Positions 22,868-31,592 of a DNA stretch of 64,000 bases are shown here, piece after piece (position 1 is the stretch's first letter; the number at the start of each line of letters is the position of its first letter). The DNA is from Candidatus Omnitrophica bacterium UBA6210 (GTDB taxonomy: Bacteria; Omnitrophota; Gorgyraeia; Velamenicoccales; Velamenicoccaceae), in the NCBI GenBank assembly GCA_002421805.1, contig DISM01000004.1, forward strand, positions 248,001 through 312,000, written 5' to 3'. The notes beneath the pieces are model-generated. The model did not search any database. It saw only the letters and a program-made list of their open reading frames with translations, and had not been told where the DNA came from. The position numbers were made by a program, and so were the translations under genes.

Positions 22868-23539
22868 CTACTTGATCCCTGCCAGCTTATGGGCCTGAGA
22901 GAGGATGTGCACGGAATTCAGGCCGTGCTCAGCAAAAAGACGTTTGAAGACCTCCATCTTCTCCAAAACCTCGGGCCCCATGTCCTGCCACGCCGGCTGC
23001 AGGACAACAGGGATGCGGCCGCTGAAAGGCGCCAGGATGACAGATGAGGCAACGATGTCCTGCGCCTGCGTCGATAAGCCTACGACGATCTTGACAAAGG
23101 TATCTTTGGGAGCGGCAAGCTCCAGGAATCTCTTGTGCTCGTCCCAGCGGGGCTTCTGCCCGCCACTGGAAGGCAGCTTGATATCCATGGCCACAATGTC
23201 CACGTCGTCGCGCACAAGCGAAAACTTCCGCCACAGCGTGCCGTTCGTCTCCAGGTATATCTTCGGTGCGTCCTGGCGCATCAAAGACAAAAACGAAACA
23301 AGGAACTCCGCCTGGACCAGCGGTTCGCCTCCGGTCAAAGACACGGAATGATAACCGTCGTAAGCGGCGACCTCACGGCGCAGGTTTTGCGCGGAATATT
23401 CCCTGTAATGCGCAAGCGGCGTGTCGCAAAAAGAACAGGACAGATTGCAGCCGTAGAACCTGATGAAGAGCTGCCGCTCGCCCGTATACAGGCCTTCTCC
23501 CTGGACGCTCTCGAATATCTCGGAGATCTTTGCCTTCAT
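22868..23539 (-). CDS. queE: 7-carboxy-7-deazaguanine synthase (radical SAM)
   Basis: 223 residues. IFESVQGEGLYTGERQLFIR is the QueE N-terminus; YGCNLSCSFCDTPLAHY supplies the C-x3-C-x2-C cluster motif; SLTGGEPLV is the SAM-binding GGE motif. It converts 6-carboxytetrahydropterin to CDG. Start overlaps the queC stop by 4 bases. Confidence 0.96.
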   Translation of the reverse strand: MKAKISEIFESVQGEGLYTGERQLFIRFYGCNLSCSFCDTPLAHYREYSAQNLRREVAAYDGYHSVSLTGGEPLVQAEFLVSFLSLMRQDAPKIYLETNGTLWRKFSLVRDDVDIVAMDIKLPSSGGQKPRWDEHKRFLELAAPKDTFVKIVVGLSTQAQDIVASSVILAPFSGRIPVVLQPAWQDMGPEVLEKMEVFKRLFAEHGLNSVHILSQAHKLAGIK

Positions 23540-24195
23540 CGTAACGCCGGGTCCTTGACCCCGGCCTCCATGAAACCCTTGGCCCGCAGTAAACAGCTAT
23601 CGCAACGGCCGCACGGTTCCTTTGCGCCCTGATAACACGACCAGGTCATTTCATAAGGCACGCCGAGCTTGATCCCCAACCTGATGATCTGAGATTTCTT
23701 CAGGCGCAAGAGCGGAGTTTCGATCTTGATCCTTCGGCCTTCCACGCCGCTTTTGGTCGCAAGCTTCGCCAATCCCTGCCAGGCCTTGTAATACCGCGGC
23801 CGGCAATCCGGATAGCCGGAATAATCCAGGGCATTGGCGCCGATAAAGATGTGGGCCGCGCCGATACTCTCGGCGTATGACAAGGCAAAACCCAAAAAAA
23901 TGGTATTGCGGGCCGGAACATAGGTCGATGGGATCCCGCGCATCTGTTTGCGGCCCTGCGGCAACGGCTTCGAGCTGTCCAAAAGCGCCGACCCTTTCCA
24001 GGGCAGCTCGATCTTGAGGACATGCGCAGGACATTTCGCCCGGCGCGCGATCGCCAATGCCTGTCTCACTTCCCTGTCGTGGCGCTGACCGTAGCGAAAG
24101 ACAAGGGCGCGGACATCGAAACCTTTTGACATGGCCAGATACAGCGTCGTCGCAGAATCAAGCCCGCCCGATAAAAGGACGACGGCCTTTTTCAT
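23536..24195 (-). CDS. queC: 7-cyano-7-deazaguanine synthase
   Basis: 219 residues from ATG at 24195, which overlaps the queD stop as ATGA and directly precedes KAVVLLSGGLDSATTLYLAM, the PP-loop. Near the end CYQGAKEPCGRCDSC gives the four zinc cysteines. The ATP-dependent enzyme turns CDG into preQ0. Middle position in queD-queC-queE-queF. Confidence 0.96.
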   Translation of the reverse strand: MKKAVVLLSGGLDSATTLYLAMSKGFDVRALVFRYGQRHDREVRQALAIARRAKCPAHVLKIELPWKGSALLDSSKPLPQGRKQMRGIPSTYVPARNTIFLGFALSYAESIGAAHIFIGANALDYSGYPDCRPRYYKAWQGLAKLATKSGVEGRRIKIETPLLRLKKSQIIRLGIKLGVPYEMTWSCYQGAKEPCGRCDSCLLRAKGFMEAGVKDPALR

Positions 24196-24563
24196 GGCTC
24201 GCGATAGGAAGCGACGCTTGTATCCGTCTCCCAGACCTTGACACAATCCACGAGGACAGAAGAACCCCTCATCCGCTCCTTCATCTTGCCGTAAACGATC
24301 TTTGCGATATTCTCTGACGTCGGGTTCATCTTTTTGAAATAAGAGAGGGTATTGAGATATTTATGGTCGAACAACGACAGGATCTCTTTGAGCTTGCCCT
24401 TGATGAACGTAAAATCCTCCACCATGCCGGCCTTATCCAGGCGCTCCGCACGCAGGACGACCTCTACCTTCCAATTGTGGCCGTGCAGCACTTCGCACTT
24501 ACCCTGATACCCCCGCAGGTTGTGCGCGGCGCTGAAATTCATGGAAACGGAAACTTCATACAT
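24192..24563 (-). CDS. queD: 6-carboxy-5,6,7,8-tetrahydropterin synthase
   Basis: 123 residues from ATG at 24563, behind AAGAGGG. FSAAHNLRGYQGKCEVLHGH holds the zinc histidines and catalytic Cys (C-x3-HGH); MVEDFTFIKGKLKEILSLFD and NPTSENIAKIVY are further family motifs. It converts 7,8-dihydroneopterin triphosphate to the queuosine precursor. It overlaps murI by 8 bases. folE (queuosine first step) is not in the window. Confidence 0.96.
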   Translation of the reverse strand: MYEVSVSMNFSAAHNLRGYQGKCEVLHGHNWKVEVVLRAERLDKAGMVEDFTFIKGKLKEILSLFDHKYLNTLSYFKKMNPTSENIAKIVYGKMKERMRGSSVLVDCVKVWETDTSVASYREP

Positions 24564-25359
24564 AGGCGGCAGCCCTCTTGACATCCTTCAGTTTCTCGCC
24601 CAAAAAGCGGCTGGCGACATTGGCAAAGATCGCCACTTCATCGCTGACAAAATATTCGCGTGTCGATCTCTTCTTTCTGTTCTTGTTCAAAAGGCCTTCC
24701 TGGATCAGGACCTGACGCACCTCCTGCGCCACCTGCTGGGCGGAATCGATCAAGCGGACCCCGGGCCCCAGAACCGCCTGGATCTTGGATTTCAGCAGCG
24801 GATAATGAGTACATCCCAAGATCAGGGTGTCGATATCCTTCTCTTTTAAGGACGCCAGGTATTTGTGCGCCACGTGCAGGGCGATCTCGTCATTCACCCA
24901 GTTCTCCTCAACGATCGGCACGAACATCGGGCAGGCCTGGCTGAAAACCTTGATCTTGTTGTCCAGGCGTTTGATCTCCCGCTCGTAGGCGCCGCTGTTG
25001 ATCGTGGCGCGCGTGCCGATGACGCCGACCCTGCCGTTTTTGGTAGCGTAGACCGCTTCTTTGGCGCCGGGAAGGATCACGCCGATAATGGGGATCTTGA
25101 AATGTTGACGGATCACCGGGAGTGCCAGGCTCGAAGAAGTATTGCAGGCGACGACAATTACCTTGACGTTCTTCTGCAAAAGGAAAAGCGTATTCTCCAG
25201 GGAAAACTTGATGATCGTATCCTTGGATTTGACGCCGTAAGGCACGCGGGCGGTATCACCGAAATAAACGATGTTCTCATGAGGCAAGAGCCTGAAGAGT
25301 TCTTTGACGACGGTCAAGCCGCCGATGCCGGAATCGAATACTCCGATCGGTCTGTCCAT
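24556..25359 (-). CDS. murI: Glutamate racemase
   Basis: 267 residues from ATG at 25359, with AAAGGGGAAATCA upstream. IGVFDSGIGGLTVVKELFRL, VVACNTSSSLALPVI and LILGCTHYPLLKSKI carry the two catalytic cysteines and surrounding signature. Supplies D-glutamate for peptidoglycan. It heads the queDCEF operon and follows the amidase gene after a hairpin-containing 127-base gap. Confidence 0.96.
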   Translation of the reverse strand: MDRPIGVFDSGIGGLTVVKELFRLLPHENIVYFGDTARVPYGVKSKDTIIKFSLENTLFLLQKNVKVIVVACNTSSSLALPVIRQHFKIPIIGVILPGAKEAVYATKNGRVGVIGTRATINSGAYEREIKRLDNKIKVFSQACPMFVPIVEENWVNDEIALHVAHKYLASLKEKDIDTLILGCTHYPLLKSKIQAVLGPGVRLIDSAQQVAQEVRQVLIQEGLLNKNRKKRSTREYFVSDEVAIFANVASRFLGEKLKDVKRAAAYV

Positions 25360-25393
25360 TGATTTCCCCTTTGATTTATTTTGTCTGGAAATC

Positions 25394-25466
25394 ACCCCGA
25401 AGTCTGCGCAGTAAATTTCAAGAGTCGAAAGACGAAGTGAAATTTACAAGCGTTTAGACAAGGGGT
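25394..25466. repeat. Nested inverted repeat between the amidase and murI genes
   Basis: GTAAATTTCA (25411-25420) and TGAAATTTAC (25438-25447) form a perfect 10-base stem; outside it ACCCC (25394-25398) pairs with GGGGT (25462-25466). A second small hairpin GTAAG/CTTAC follows at 25466-25480. It is built like the other mosaic palindromes in this window. Confidence 0.75.
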
Positions 25467-25486
25467 AAGTTTTCCCTTACAATTTT

Positions 25487-26548
25487 TTATTGCGAAGCTT
25501 CTGCGTAAAATTTGAATTTCATGATCCCCGCAGCGATACTTTCGGCCATGCGCTTGCGGTATTGAGGATCCCGCAGCTTCCTTTCGCCGTCCCGGTTCGA
25601 GAGATAACCGATCTCTACCAAAACCGACGGGATGTACGAACCTTTCAGGACGGCGAATCCCGCGCCCTTGACGCCGAGCATCTTCAGGCTCATGGAGGCG
25701 GAAACGACGTCGCCCAAATCCCGGGCCAACTCGATCGACTCCTTGCGGTTCTCCGTCTGGATCATGTCCCATAGGATCGCTTTTAATGATAACGACTCAA
25801 GGAAATTCGCATCTTCCAGGTCCAGGGGCGCGTTCTCCGCAGCCGCCAAGGCCCTGGCATCATCGTCAACAGCATTGCTCAAATAATAAACCTCGAACCC
25901 TTCGATCCAGCGGGACCTCGTGGCATTGGCGTGGATACTGACAAAAATATCGGCCTTTTTGCGCGCCGCGATCTTCGGCCTCTCGGCAAGCGGGATGAAC
26001 CGGTCGTCGTCACGCGTCAGATAGACGACAACGCCGCACCGTTCCAGTTCTTTCTGCACCTTTGAGGCGACATCCAGAACAACATCTTTTTCGCGCAGGC
26101 CGTTCTTGCCGATGGCCCCCGGGTCTTTGCCGCCATGCCCGGGATCGAGAACGACGATCCTGACCGGCCTCAAATAAATACCTTCCTTCTTCCCGGCCTT
26201 CACCGCGACCGGGCAAGGCGCGGGGACAAGGTAAGAACGCACCTCAATAGGCGCCCAAACCACGCTATCCTTCAAGACCACGGGCTGGGACAGCTGGATC
26301 GGCACATTCTCCAGGATAGCGCGGTCGCTGCCGACCAGAAGCTCAAGCGTCCTGCCGTCCTTCTTGAGAATCAGGACCTGGCTCAGAGGGTCGTAATCCC
26401 ACGTCACCCCGTCGGCCTTGCACATCTCCATCACAGGGAAATAGGCGGTGTTATGGATGACCTGTGTCGTAAAAGGGAATTTTGGCGCGGTGGCGCAGCC
26501 GCCCACCAATAAAAGCAACGCGCACGCAAAAAAGAACTTGTTTTTCAA
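25487..26548 (-). CDS. N-acetylmuramoyl-L-alanine amidase (Amidase_3) lipoprotein
   Basis: 353 residues. N-terminal lipoprotein signal KNKFFFACALLLLVGGCATA (lipobox LVGGC). Residues ~25-120 resemble a copper-amine-oxidase-N-like beta domain; from about 130 the amidase domain begins with RIVVLDPGHGGKDPGAIGKN (zinc His), then ADIFVSIHANATRS (second His) and SVLVEIGYLSN (catalytic Glu). It cuts the amide between MurNAc and the stem peptide and should be membrane-anchored in the periplasm. Ends 92 bases before the nested repeat and murI region. Confidence 0.93.
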   Translation of the reverse strand: MKNKFFFACALLLLVGGCATAPKFPFTTQVIHNTAYFPVMEMCKADGVTWDYDPLSQVLILKKDGRTLELLVGSDRAILENVPIQLSQPVVLKDSVVWAPIEVRSYLVPAPCPVAVKAGKKEGIYLRPVRIVVLDPGHGGKDPGAIGKNGLREKDVVLDVASKVQKELERCGVVVYLTRDDDRFIPLAERPKIAARKKADIFVSIHANATRSRWIEGFEVYYLSNAVDDDARALAAAENAPLDLEDANFLESLSLKAILWDMIQTENRKESIELARDLGDVVSASMSLKMLGVKGAGFAVLKGSYIPSVLVEIGYLSNRDGERKLRDPQYRKRMAESIAAGIMKFKFYAEASQ

Positions 26549-26560
26549 ATCACGCTCCTT

Positions 26561-27697
26561 TTATCTAAAAAGAATGTCGCTGACGATGCCCAGACGGTGG
26601 CGCAACGTCAGACTCCGATAGATACACATTATATAGTGCAATACCCAGCCCGCAAAACCCCGGACAGGGACGCGCAGGACCGTCCCGCAGGCGCGAAAAT
26701 TCGCCATCGGCACCAGATACCCAAGGTCCAGCGGCCTGTACACCTTAAGTTTCTTGCGGCCCGCGCATAACCGCAGGATGTTTTCCGCAGCCAGATGCCC
26801 TTCGTTGAGGGAAAACTGAATAGCCATACGTAAGACCCTGCCTTTTTTCACAAAGGACGCCGCGTCGCCCGCCGCAAAGGCCCCTTCGGAAAAACTCAAT
26901 GTCCTGTCGACCTTCAGACGCCCCTGAGGGTCCTGTTCGCAGGGCAGGCGGCGGACGAACCCGGGAGTCTGCACCCCCGCGGCCCAAATAAGAAGACAAT
27001 CATCGACCCGGAGCCCGTTGGATAACGTCACGCCGTTCTCTGTTAACTGGCTGATGGAAACACCCGCGTGAAGCTGGATGCGTAAACGGCACAGGTTGAT
27101 ACGGCAGTAATCCCTCATCCACTCCGGCAACGCCATGAGGATATCTTCCTGGCGCTCAACGACATGGATGCTGTACTTCCTCGTGCCGCGCCGCTTCAGG
27201 AGCCTGGCGATATTCGTAGCGATCTCGATGCCTGTATAGCCGCCGCCGACGATCAAAAAACTCTTCTGCGGATATGTGACCACCGTGTTCTGGATCATGG
27301 CGGCATCGTCGGCCGAATCCAGTTTCAAGGCGCGCTTTTCAATTTCAGACGCCCCGTAAAAATTCGTCACAGACCCACAACACACAAGGAGATATTCATA
27401 TCCCAAGGCATGGCCGTCCTTCAGGCGGACCTCGCGGGCCGCCATATCCACGGACGCCACTTCCCCGTTCTCAAAATTCACCCCGAGCCTTTCAAGATAC
27501 TCCGCCACGTCAAGGACAGCGTGGTCCCGGGCGATGCGGCCACCGACAAAGTCCGGCAGGATGGGCAGAAAATCGAATGTCCGCTTGGCATCAATGAGGA
27601 TGATGCGCCGGCCCCCCAGAGTTTTGCGATGCCTGGAAAAAACCCTGACCGCCTCCAAACCGGCGAATCCGGCGCCGATGACGACAATATCTCCCAC
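26561..27697 (-). CDS. ndh: Type II NADH dehydrogenase-like FAD oxidoreductase
   Basis: 378 residues from GTG at 27697, five bases behind GGGGAGGG; the frame then reads DIVVIGAGFAGLEAVRVFSR, the FAD motif. SFLIVGGGYTGIEIATNIAR is the NADH motif, LLIWAAGVQTPGFV and FAAGDAASFV are later family motifs. The C-terminus (FAGWVLHYIMCIYRSLTLRH) is the amphipathic region that attaches NDH-2 to the membrane. It likely transfers electrons from NADH to quinone. The next plus-strand gene makes polyprenyl diphosphate, possibly the quinone tail, across a 198-base divergent gap. Confidence 0.85.
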   Translation of the reverse strand: MGDIVVIGAGFAGLEAVRVFSRHRKTLGGRRIILIDAKRTFDFLPILPDFVGGRIARDHAVLDVAEYLERLGVNFENGEVASVDMAAREVRLKDGHALGYEYLLVCCGSVTNFYGASEIEKRALKLDSADDAAMIQNTVVTYPQKSFLIVGGGYTGIEIATNIARLLKRRGTRKYSIHVVERQEDILMALPEWMRDYCRINLCRLRIQLHAGVSISQLTENGVTLSNGLRVDDCLLIWAAGVQTPGFVRRLPCEQDPQGRLKVDRTLSFSEGAFAAGDAASFVKKGRVLRMAIQFSLNEGHLAAENILRLCAGRKKLKVYRPLDLGYLVPMANFRACGTVLRVPVRGFAGWVLHYIMCIYRSLTLRHRLGIVSDILFR

Positions 27698-27794
27698 AAA
27701 ACCCTCCCCACACTGCTTCAAAACCGTTTGAGCAGTAGAGTCCCGCCCATCCTGAACCGTTTTTAGGTCCTCGGCCGGGTACGGGACAAGCTAT

Positions 27795-27857
27795 ATAATA
27801 TTATACTTCCAAAAGCTTTGCAAGAGTATTGCGGACGCCGGCCTTTTATGCTACATT
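27795..27857 (+). promoter_or_regulatory. Divergent promoter region with extended -10 for the polyprenyl synthase gene
   Basis: TTGCGG (27830-27835), 16 bases, then TACATT (27852-27857) preceded by TGC gives a plausible extended -10 promoter for the plus-strand gene. TATAATATTATA at 27795-27806 offers a -10 box on both strands and may serve the leftward ndh gene. Confidence 0.45.
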
Positions 27858-27895
27858 GAGGCCATCAATAACCGTTCCAACACGCTACTAAAGCC

Positions 27896-28969
27896 ATGAT
27901 AGAAGGATATTTAAACAAAATCAATGCGGGGATCCGGCGCGTGCTGGATGAGGCCAACCGGCACTACCGATTGCGTCAGGTTTCGGACCACCTTTTCGCT
28001 TTCAGCAGGGAGTTCGTCCTGCGCAAAGGTAAACGTATCCGGCCCCTCCTCTTTATTCTAAGCTACAAAGGATACGCCGCAAAACCCACGCGCGACGAAG
28101 ATTCTCTCTTCACCTCTGCCGCCTCTATCGAACTGCTGCACGATTACATGCTGATCCATGACGACGTCATCGATAATTCCGGCCTGCGGCGCGGCAAACC
28201 GACGCTCCATAAGATGTTCGACCACAAGCTTCACCTTCCCGACGGGGCCAAGATCGGCAGGGACCTGGCGATCGTGGCAGGAGATATCCTCTTCGCCCTG
28301 GCCATAGCCTCGCTCACCTCGGTTAAAGAAAACCGGCGGCGCAAAGAAGAGACCTTGAGGAAGCTCGCCGAAACAGCGGCCTACACAGGGGCGGGAGAAT
28401 TCATCGACATCGTCTCCGGGCACGAGAACATCGACGACCTGACAGAAGACAGGATCTTCCTGAATTATACCCTTAAAACGGCACGCTACACCTTCGAATG
28501 CCCGCTCCTGATGGGCGCCATCCTCGCGGGCGCACCCCCATCGGAACAAAACAAACTCTCAAGGCTCGGCCTGGCCGCTGGACAGGCCTTCCAGATCTAC
28601 GACGATATGCTCGATCTTTTTGCCACACAGGACGTCATCGGGAAACCCGTCCTGACGGACCTCAATGAGTCTAAAAAAACCCTTCTGGTCTTCAAGGCCT
28701 ACAGGAACCTGCGAGGGAAATCCCGCGTCCAGTTGCGCCACATCCTTGAAAAAAACAACAAGACGCTCGCCGACCTCGACGCCCTGCGCCGCCTGATCGT
28801 CGCCAGCGGGTCTTATGCCTCTTGCCTGAGCAGGATGAAAAGACTGCAGAACAAAGCCATGCGCCTCTGTGATGAACTGAAAATGAAAAAGGCACACAAA
28901 AAAGCGCTCCGCTCCGTGATTGAAAAGCTTTCGCCTTCCCGCATGCCCGTCGAACTACCCCATAGCTGA
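27896..28969 (+). CDS. Trans-isoprenyl (polyprenyl) diphosphate synthase
   Basis: 357 residues. FVLRKGKRIRPLLFILSYKG, then LIHDDVIDNSGLRRGKPT (first Asp-rich motif DDxxD) and QIYDDMLDLFATQDVIGK (second). The residue before the first motif (Met/Leu) suggests medium-to-long product, but chain length cannot be read safely. Makes the isoprenoid chain for quinones or undecaprenyl-like carriers. One of the few plus-strand genes. No good ribosome site is seen before its ATG. Confidence 0.9.
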   Translation: MIEGYLNKINAGIRRVLDEANRHYRLRQVSDHLFAFSREFVLRKGKRIRPLLFILSYKGYAAKPTRDEDSLFTSAASIELLHDYMLIHDDVIDNSGLRRGKPTLHKMFDHKLHLPDGAKIGRDLAIVAGDILFALAIASLTSVKENRRRKEETLRKLAETAAYTGAGEFIDIVSGHENIDDLTEDRIFLNYTLKTARYTFECPLLMGAILAGAPPSEQNKLSRLGLAAGQAFQIYDDMLDLFATQDVIGKPVLTDLNESKKTLLVFKAYRNLRGKSRVQLRHILEKNNKTLADLDALRRLIVASGSYASCLSRMKRLQNKAMRLCDELKMKKAHKKALRSVIEKLSPSRMPVELPHS

Positions 28970-29056
28970 TCTCCAAGTACCGCCTAGAAAACAAAAAAAG
29001 GAACACAGGCCTTGGACAAACCCGCCTTCCTTCTCCGAATCATTTCGATACGATCC

Positions 29057-29299
29057 CTATGCTTTTTTTATTTTGCGGGGTTGGCAGAGATACTGAGGCG
29101 CCAACGCCAGCCGGCCGCACGAATTGCAGATGTAGCTTAATTTTTTAAGCTTGGTGTCACACATGTGCCGCGCATCCATGATCAACGAACCGCACCAATC
29201 GCATGTCTGGTCTTTCGCCTTCAGGGGTGCGCACAGATGACCATGGTCCCTGACAGTCTTTCCGCATGTCTTACAACCCTTCTTCGCTTTTACCGCCAT
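29057..29299 (-). CDS. Small zinc-ribbon protein
   Basis: 80 residues from ATG at 29299. It has three C-x2-C knuckles (CKTCGK, CDWCGS, CNSCGR) plus further C/H positions (HGHLC, ARHMC, QYLC), so it could bind two or three zinc ions, and a lysine-rich tail. Likely nucleic-acid or ribosome associated. I recognise no named family. Confidence 0.7.
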   Translation of the reverse strand: MAVKAKKGCKTCGKTVRDHGHLCAPLKAKDQTCDWCGSLIMDARHMCDTKLKKLSYICNSCGRLALAPQYLCQPRKIKKA

Positions 29300-29342
29300 A
29301 TGCACGCTCCCTCTGCGGCCCGCTTATGCGATGCCGTCTTTT

Positions 29343-29822
29343 CTATGCGACAACGGGCAAAAACAGCATCTCCTGCGAACCTGTATATTCAATCTTGATG
29401 ATCTTCCAGCCGGATGTCTCCCTGCGCCAGGAGGCGATCACCTTGCCGGCATCATAATAGATCTGTTCGCCGCCGTCGCTTTTCTTGAACAGGCAGCGAT
29501 AAGCGATCTGTGTCGTCGCCCCTGCGCCTTCAGTTTCGATCTTCAGCGCCTTGATCTCAACCTTAAAAGGCTTATAGTCCCTGAACGCGTCCGCCACGAT
29601 CTTGAGGACCGCGGCCTTGTCGTTGCCGTATTCGTCTTTATACAGAGGCGAAAGAACGCGGCCGTAGCGTGCCGGCTCGTTCCTTTCGACGCCCAGCACG
29701 GCGGCGTAAACCGCGCGGCGGATCCTTGCCTCGTCATTCTCCTGCAAAAAAGTCACCAGCGCATAACTGGCCACTGCCAGGAGGGCGACGCCGAAAATAA
29801 AACGGCCGGGATGCTTCAACAC
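29343..29822 (-). CDS. Single-pass membrane protein with NTF2/SnoaL-like periplasmic domain, function unknown
   Basis: 159 residues from GTG at 29822 (AAAGGGGAAGCC upstream); an in-frame start at 29855 would overlap greA. FIFGVALLAVASYALVTFL is a membrane anchor. The rest (ARIRRAVYAAVLGVERNEPA ... DKAAVLKIVADAFRDYKPFK ... WKIIKIEYTGSQEMLFL) looks like an NTF2-like alpha+beta fold. Follows greA closely and is probably cotranscribed. Confidence 0.68.
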   Translation of the reverse strand: MLKHPGRFIFGVALLAVASYALVTFLQENDEARIRRAVYAAVLGVERNEPARYGRVLSPLYKDEYGNDKAAVLKIVADAFRDYKPFKVEIKALKIETEGAGATTQIAYRCLFKKSDGGEQIYYDAGKVIASWRRETSGWKIIKIEYTGSQEMLFLPVVA

Positions 29823-29838
29823 GGCTTCCCCTTTCTCT

Positions 29839-30309
29839 TTATCGGGAAATCTCAATGATCCTGTATTTCAAGATCCCCGCAGGGACCTGTATCTCAACTA
29901 CATCGCCCGCCTTGCGGCCCAAAAGGGCCTTGCCGATAGGCGATTCGATCGACAGCTTGTTCTGCGTATAATCCGCCTCAGCCGGAGAGACGAGCGTATA
30001 GGCGCTCTCTTCCTCGGTGTCCTGGTCCCGCAGTTTGACGCAGGCGCCGATATAGACCTTGTCCGTCGGGATGTTCTCGTTCTCGATGATCCTGGCGCGT
30101 GACAGCTTATCTTCAAGCTCGGCGATGCGTTTTTCCAGGTGGCCCTGCGCCTCTTTGGCGGCGTCGTATTCGGCGTTCTCGGACAGGTCTCCCATCGCGC
30201 GTGCCCTGGCGATCGTCTGGGCGATCTCCCGGCGCTTCTTGGTCTTCAAAAGTTCCAGCTCCTCACGAAGCTGCTCATAGCCTTTTTGTGTCAAAAAAAT
30301 ATCTGCCAT
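29839..30309 (-). CDS. greA: Transcription elongation factor GreA
   Basis: 156 residues from ATG at 30309 (GGATGGAGCC upstream). Coiled-coil N-terminus LTQKGYEQLREELELLKTKK and ARAMGDLSENAEYDAAKEAQ, with the acidic tip D-LSENAEY, then the C-terminal FKBP-like domain ending SPIGKALLGRKAGDVVEIQV. It rescues backtracked RNA polymerase by stimulating transcript cleavage. Confidence 0.97.
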   Translation of the reverse strand: MADIFLTQKGYEQLREELELLKTKKRREIAQTIARARAMGDLSENAEYDAAKEAQGHLEKRIAELEDKLSRARIIENENIPTDKVYIGACVKLRDQDTEEESAYTLVSPAEADYTQNKLSIESPIGKALLGRKAGDVVEIQVPAGILKYRIIEISR

Positions 30310-30353
30310 GGCTCCATCCTCTGTCTCTGCCTTGCCTTCACCAAAAAAAGCGC

Positions 30354-31019
30354 TCACTCAACGACATGCCCCACCTTTTGCGGCGAAATGATGACCTCAA
30401 TACGACGGTTCAACCGGCGCCCCTCCTTCGTTTCGTTGGAAGCTATAGGGCGGTACTGGCCGAAGCCCGCCGCCGACAAACGCAGGGGATCCACGCCTTT
30501 TTCTTTAAGATACTCGACGACTGCCAGGGCGCGCGCGAAAGAAAAGTCCCAGTCCGATTTCCATTCGAAGACCGCCAGGGACTGATTGTCTGTGTGTCCT
30601 TCCACGTAAATATAATTCTCCGGGAAGTGCCCGGCCGCGACATCAAAGATCTTGTCCAAGAACGCTTTCCCTTCGTCGCTTAAGTTGGCGCTTCCGGAGA
30701 TAAACAGGTTTTCAGAGGCGATGGTGATCACCAGGCCGCGGTCGGAGATCTTCAATCCGATGCGGCCTGCGGCGATGTCATCGGCCAGTGTCTTTTCGAA
30801 AACATCGGCCCCCTGCACGAACTGCCTGGCATCCAGATGTTTCGAGTTCCGATACAGGGTCAGCTCTTTCTTAAGCTCTGCATTCTCTTTTTTGGCCAGA
30901 TCGAACTTCTGGGCCAAAGCCTCATAAGACTGGGCCTGGCTCTGCGCCGGCCGGCCATGGGCGCACCCGCCGCACACGATAAAAAGGGCCATGAAAAAAA
31001 AGAGAAATGAGCGTTTCAT
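30354..31019 (-). CDS. OmpA/Pal-like lipoprotein
   Basis: 221 residues. Lipoprotein signal RSFLFFFMALFIVCGGCAHG, a coiled coil at ~30-60 (YEALAQKFDLAKKENAELKK), then an OmpA C-terminal domain: YIYVEGHTDNQSLAVFEWKS, RALAVVEYLKEKGVDPLRLS and NRRIEVIIS, with the peptidoglycan-binding NxxL/R positions. Likely tethers outer membrane to cell wall. Its ATG overlaps the stop of the preceding gene by 4 bases. Confidence 0.9.
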   Translation of the reverse strand: MKRSFLFFFMALFIVCGGCAHGRPAQSQAQSYEALAQKFDLAKKENAELKKELTLYRNSKHLDARQFVQGADVFEKTLADDIAAGRIGLKISDRGLVITIASENLFISGSANLSDEGKAFLDKIFDVAAGHFPENYIYVEGHTDNQSLAVFEWKSDWDFSFARALAVVEYLKEKGVDPLRLSAAGFGQYRPIASNETKEGRRLNRRIEVIISPQKVGHVVE

Positions 31020-31456
31020 CTGTGCCCCGAATGGTCCTGCAGGATCCCCTGCATAGCGGCTTCTTCCAGCCGCCTCCTGAACTCGTTGAGGTGCCTGCGG
31101 CCGAGACGCTTAACAATAAGCTGCTCGACCGCTCTCAGCTTCAGGCGCAAAAAGACATATTCGAACTTTAAAAACCCTGATTCCGAGAACTTCAGCTTGC
31201 GGGCGTCATCGGCTTTTTGAGCGATATATGTTTTCCACTCTTCGATAAAAGGCCCAACCCCCTGGCGCAGCTCTTTGTCCAGCGGCGCCATGTCCCGCTC
31301 CAACAAAGCCGCAATCTGTTCATCCAGAACCAATTGCGTGAATTTCCGGTCGATACGATCAACGTCTTCCCTGATGGTTTTATATAACCAGAAAAGATAC
31401 CTTTTGTAAAGAGAATCTCTGTCCCGGACGCTCGGTTCCATCATATGTTTCTTCAT
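31016..31456 (-). CDS. Helical cytoplasmic protein of unknown function
   Basis: 146 residues from ATG at 31456 behind a strong AGGAGGTGA. All-helical by appearance, charged: YKRYLFWLYKTIREDVDRID, DKELRQGVGPFIEEWKTYIA and FEYVFLRLKLRAVEQLIVKR. No family recognised. Coupled by 4-base overlap to the OmpA-like lipoprotein gene. Confidence 0.7.
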   Translation of the reverse strand: MKKHMMEPSVRDRDSLYKRYLFWLYKTIREDVDRIDRKFTQLVLDEQIAALLERDMAPLDKELRQGVGPFIEEWKTYIAQKADDARKLKFSESGFLKFEYVFLRLKLRAVEQLIVKRLGRRHLNEFRRRLEEAAMQGILQDHSGHR

Positions 31457-31503
31457 CGGAATTGGGTCACCTCCTCCCGAGGGTCTGCGTTTCGAATGGA
31501 TCT

Positions 31504-31578
31504 CCCCGCATCGTAAGATATCGGAAAAATTTTTTGCCCAGGGCTGCCGGGCACCAAATTTTTCCGATACTCGCGGGG
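31504..31578. repeat. Nested inverted repeat
   Basis: TATCGGAAAAATTT (31519-31532) and AAATTTTTCCGATA (31556-31569) form a perfect 14-base stem; inside, TGCCC/GGGCA (31535-31539/31549-31553); outside, CCCCGC/GCGGGG (31504-31509/31573-31578). It lies in the 177-base gap ahead of the helical-protein gene. Confidence 0.85.
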
Positions 31579-31592
31579 TTAATCTTCGCCGC

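Noticed and set aside
25394..25480. PreQ1 riboswitch ahead of the queuosine operon
   Set aside because: The sequence lacks the riboswitch aptamer hairpin and A-rich tail; it is a nested inverted repeat like others in the window.
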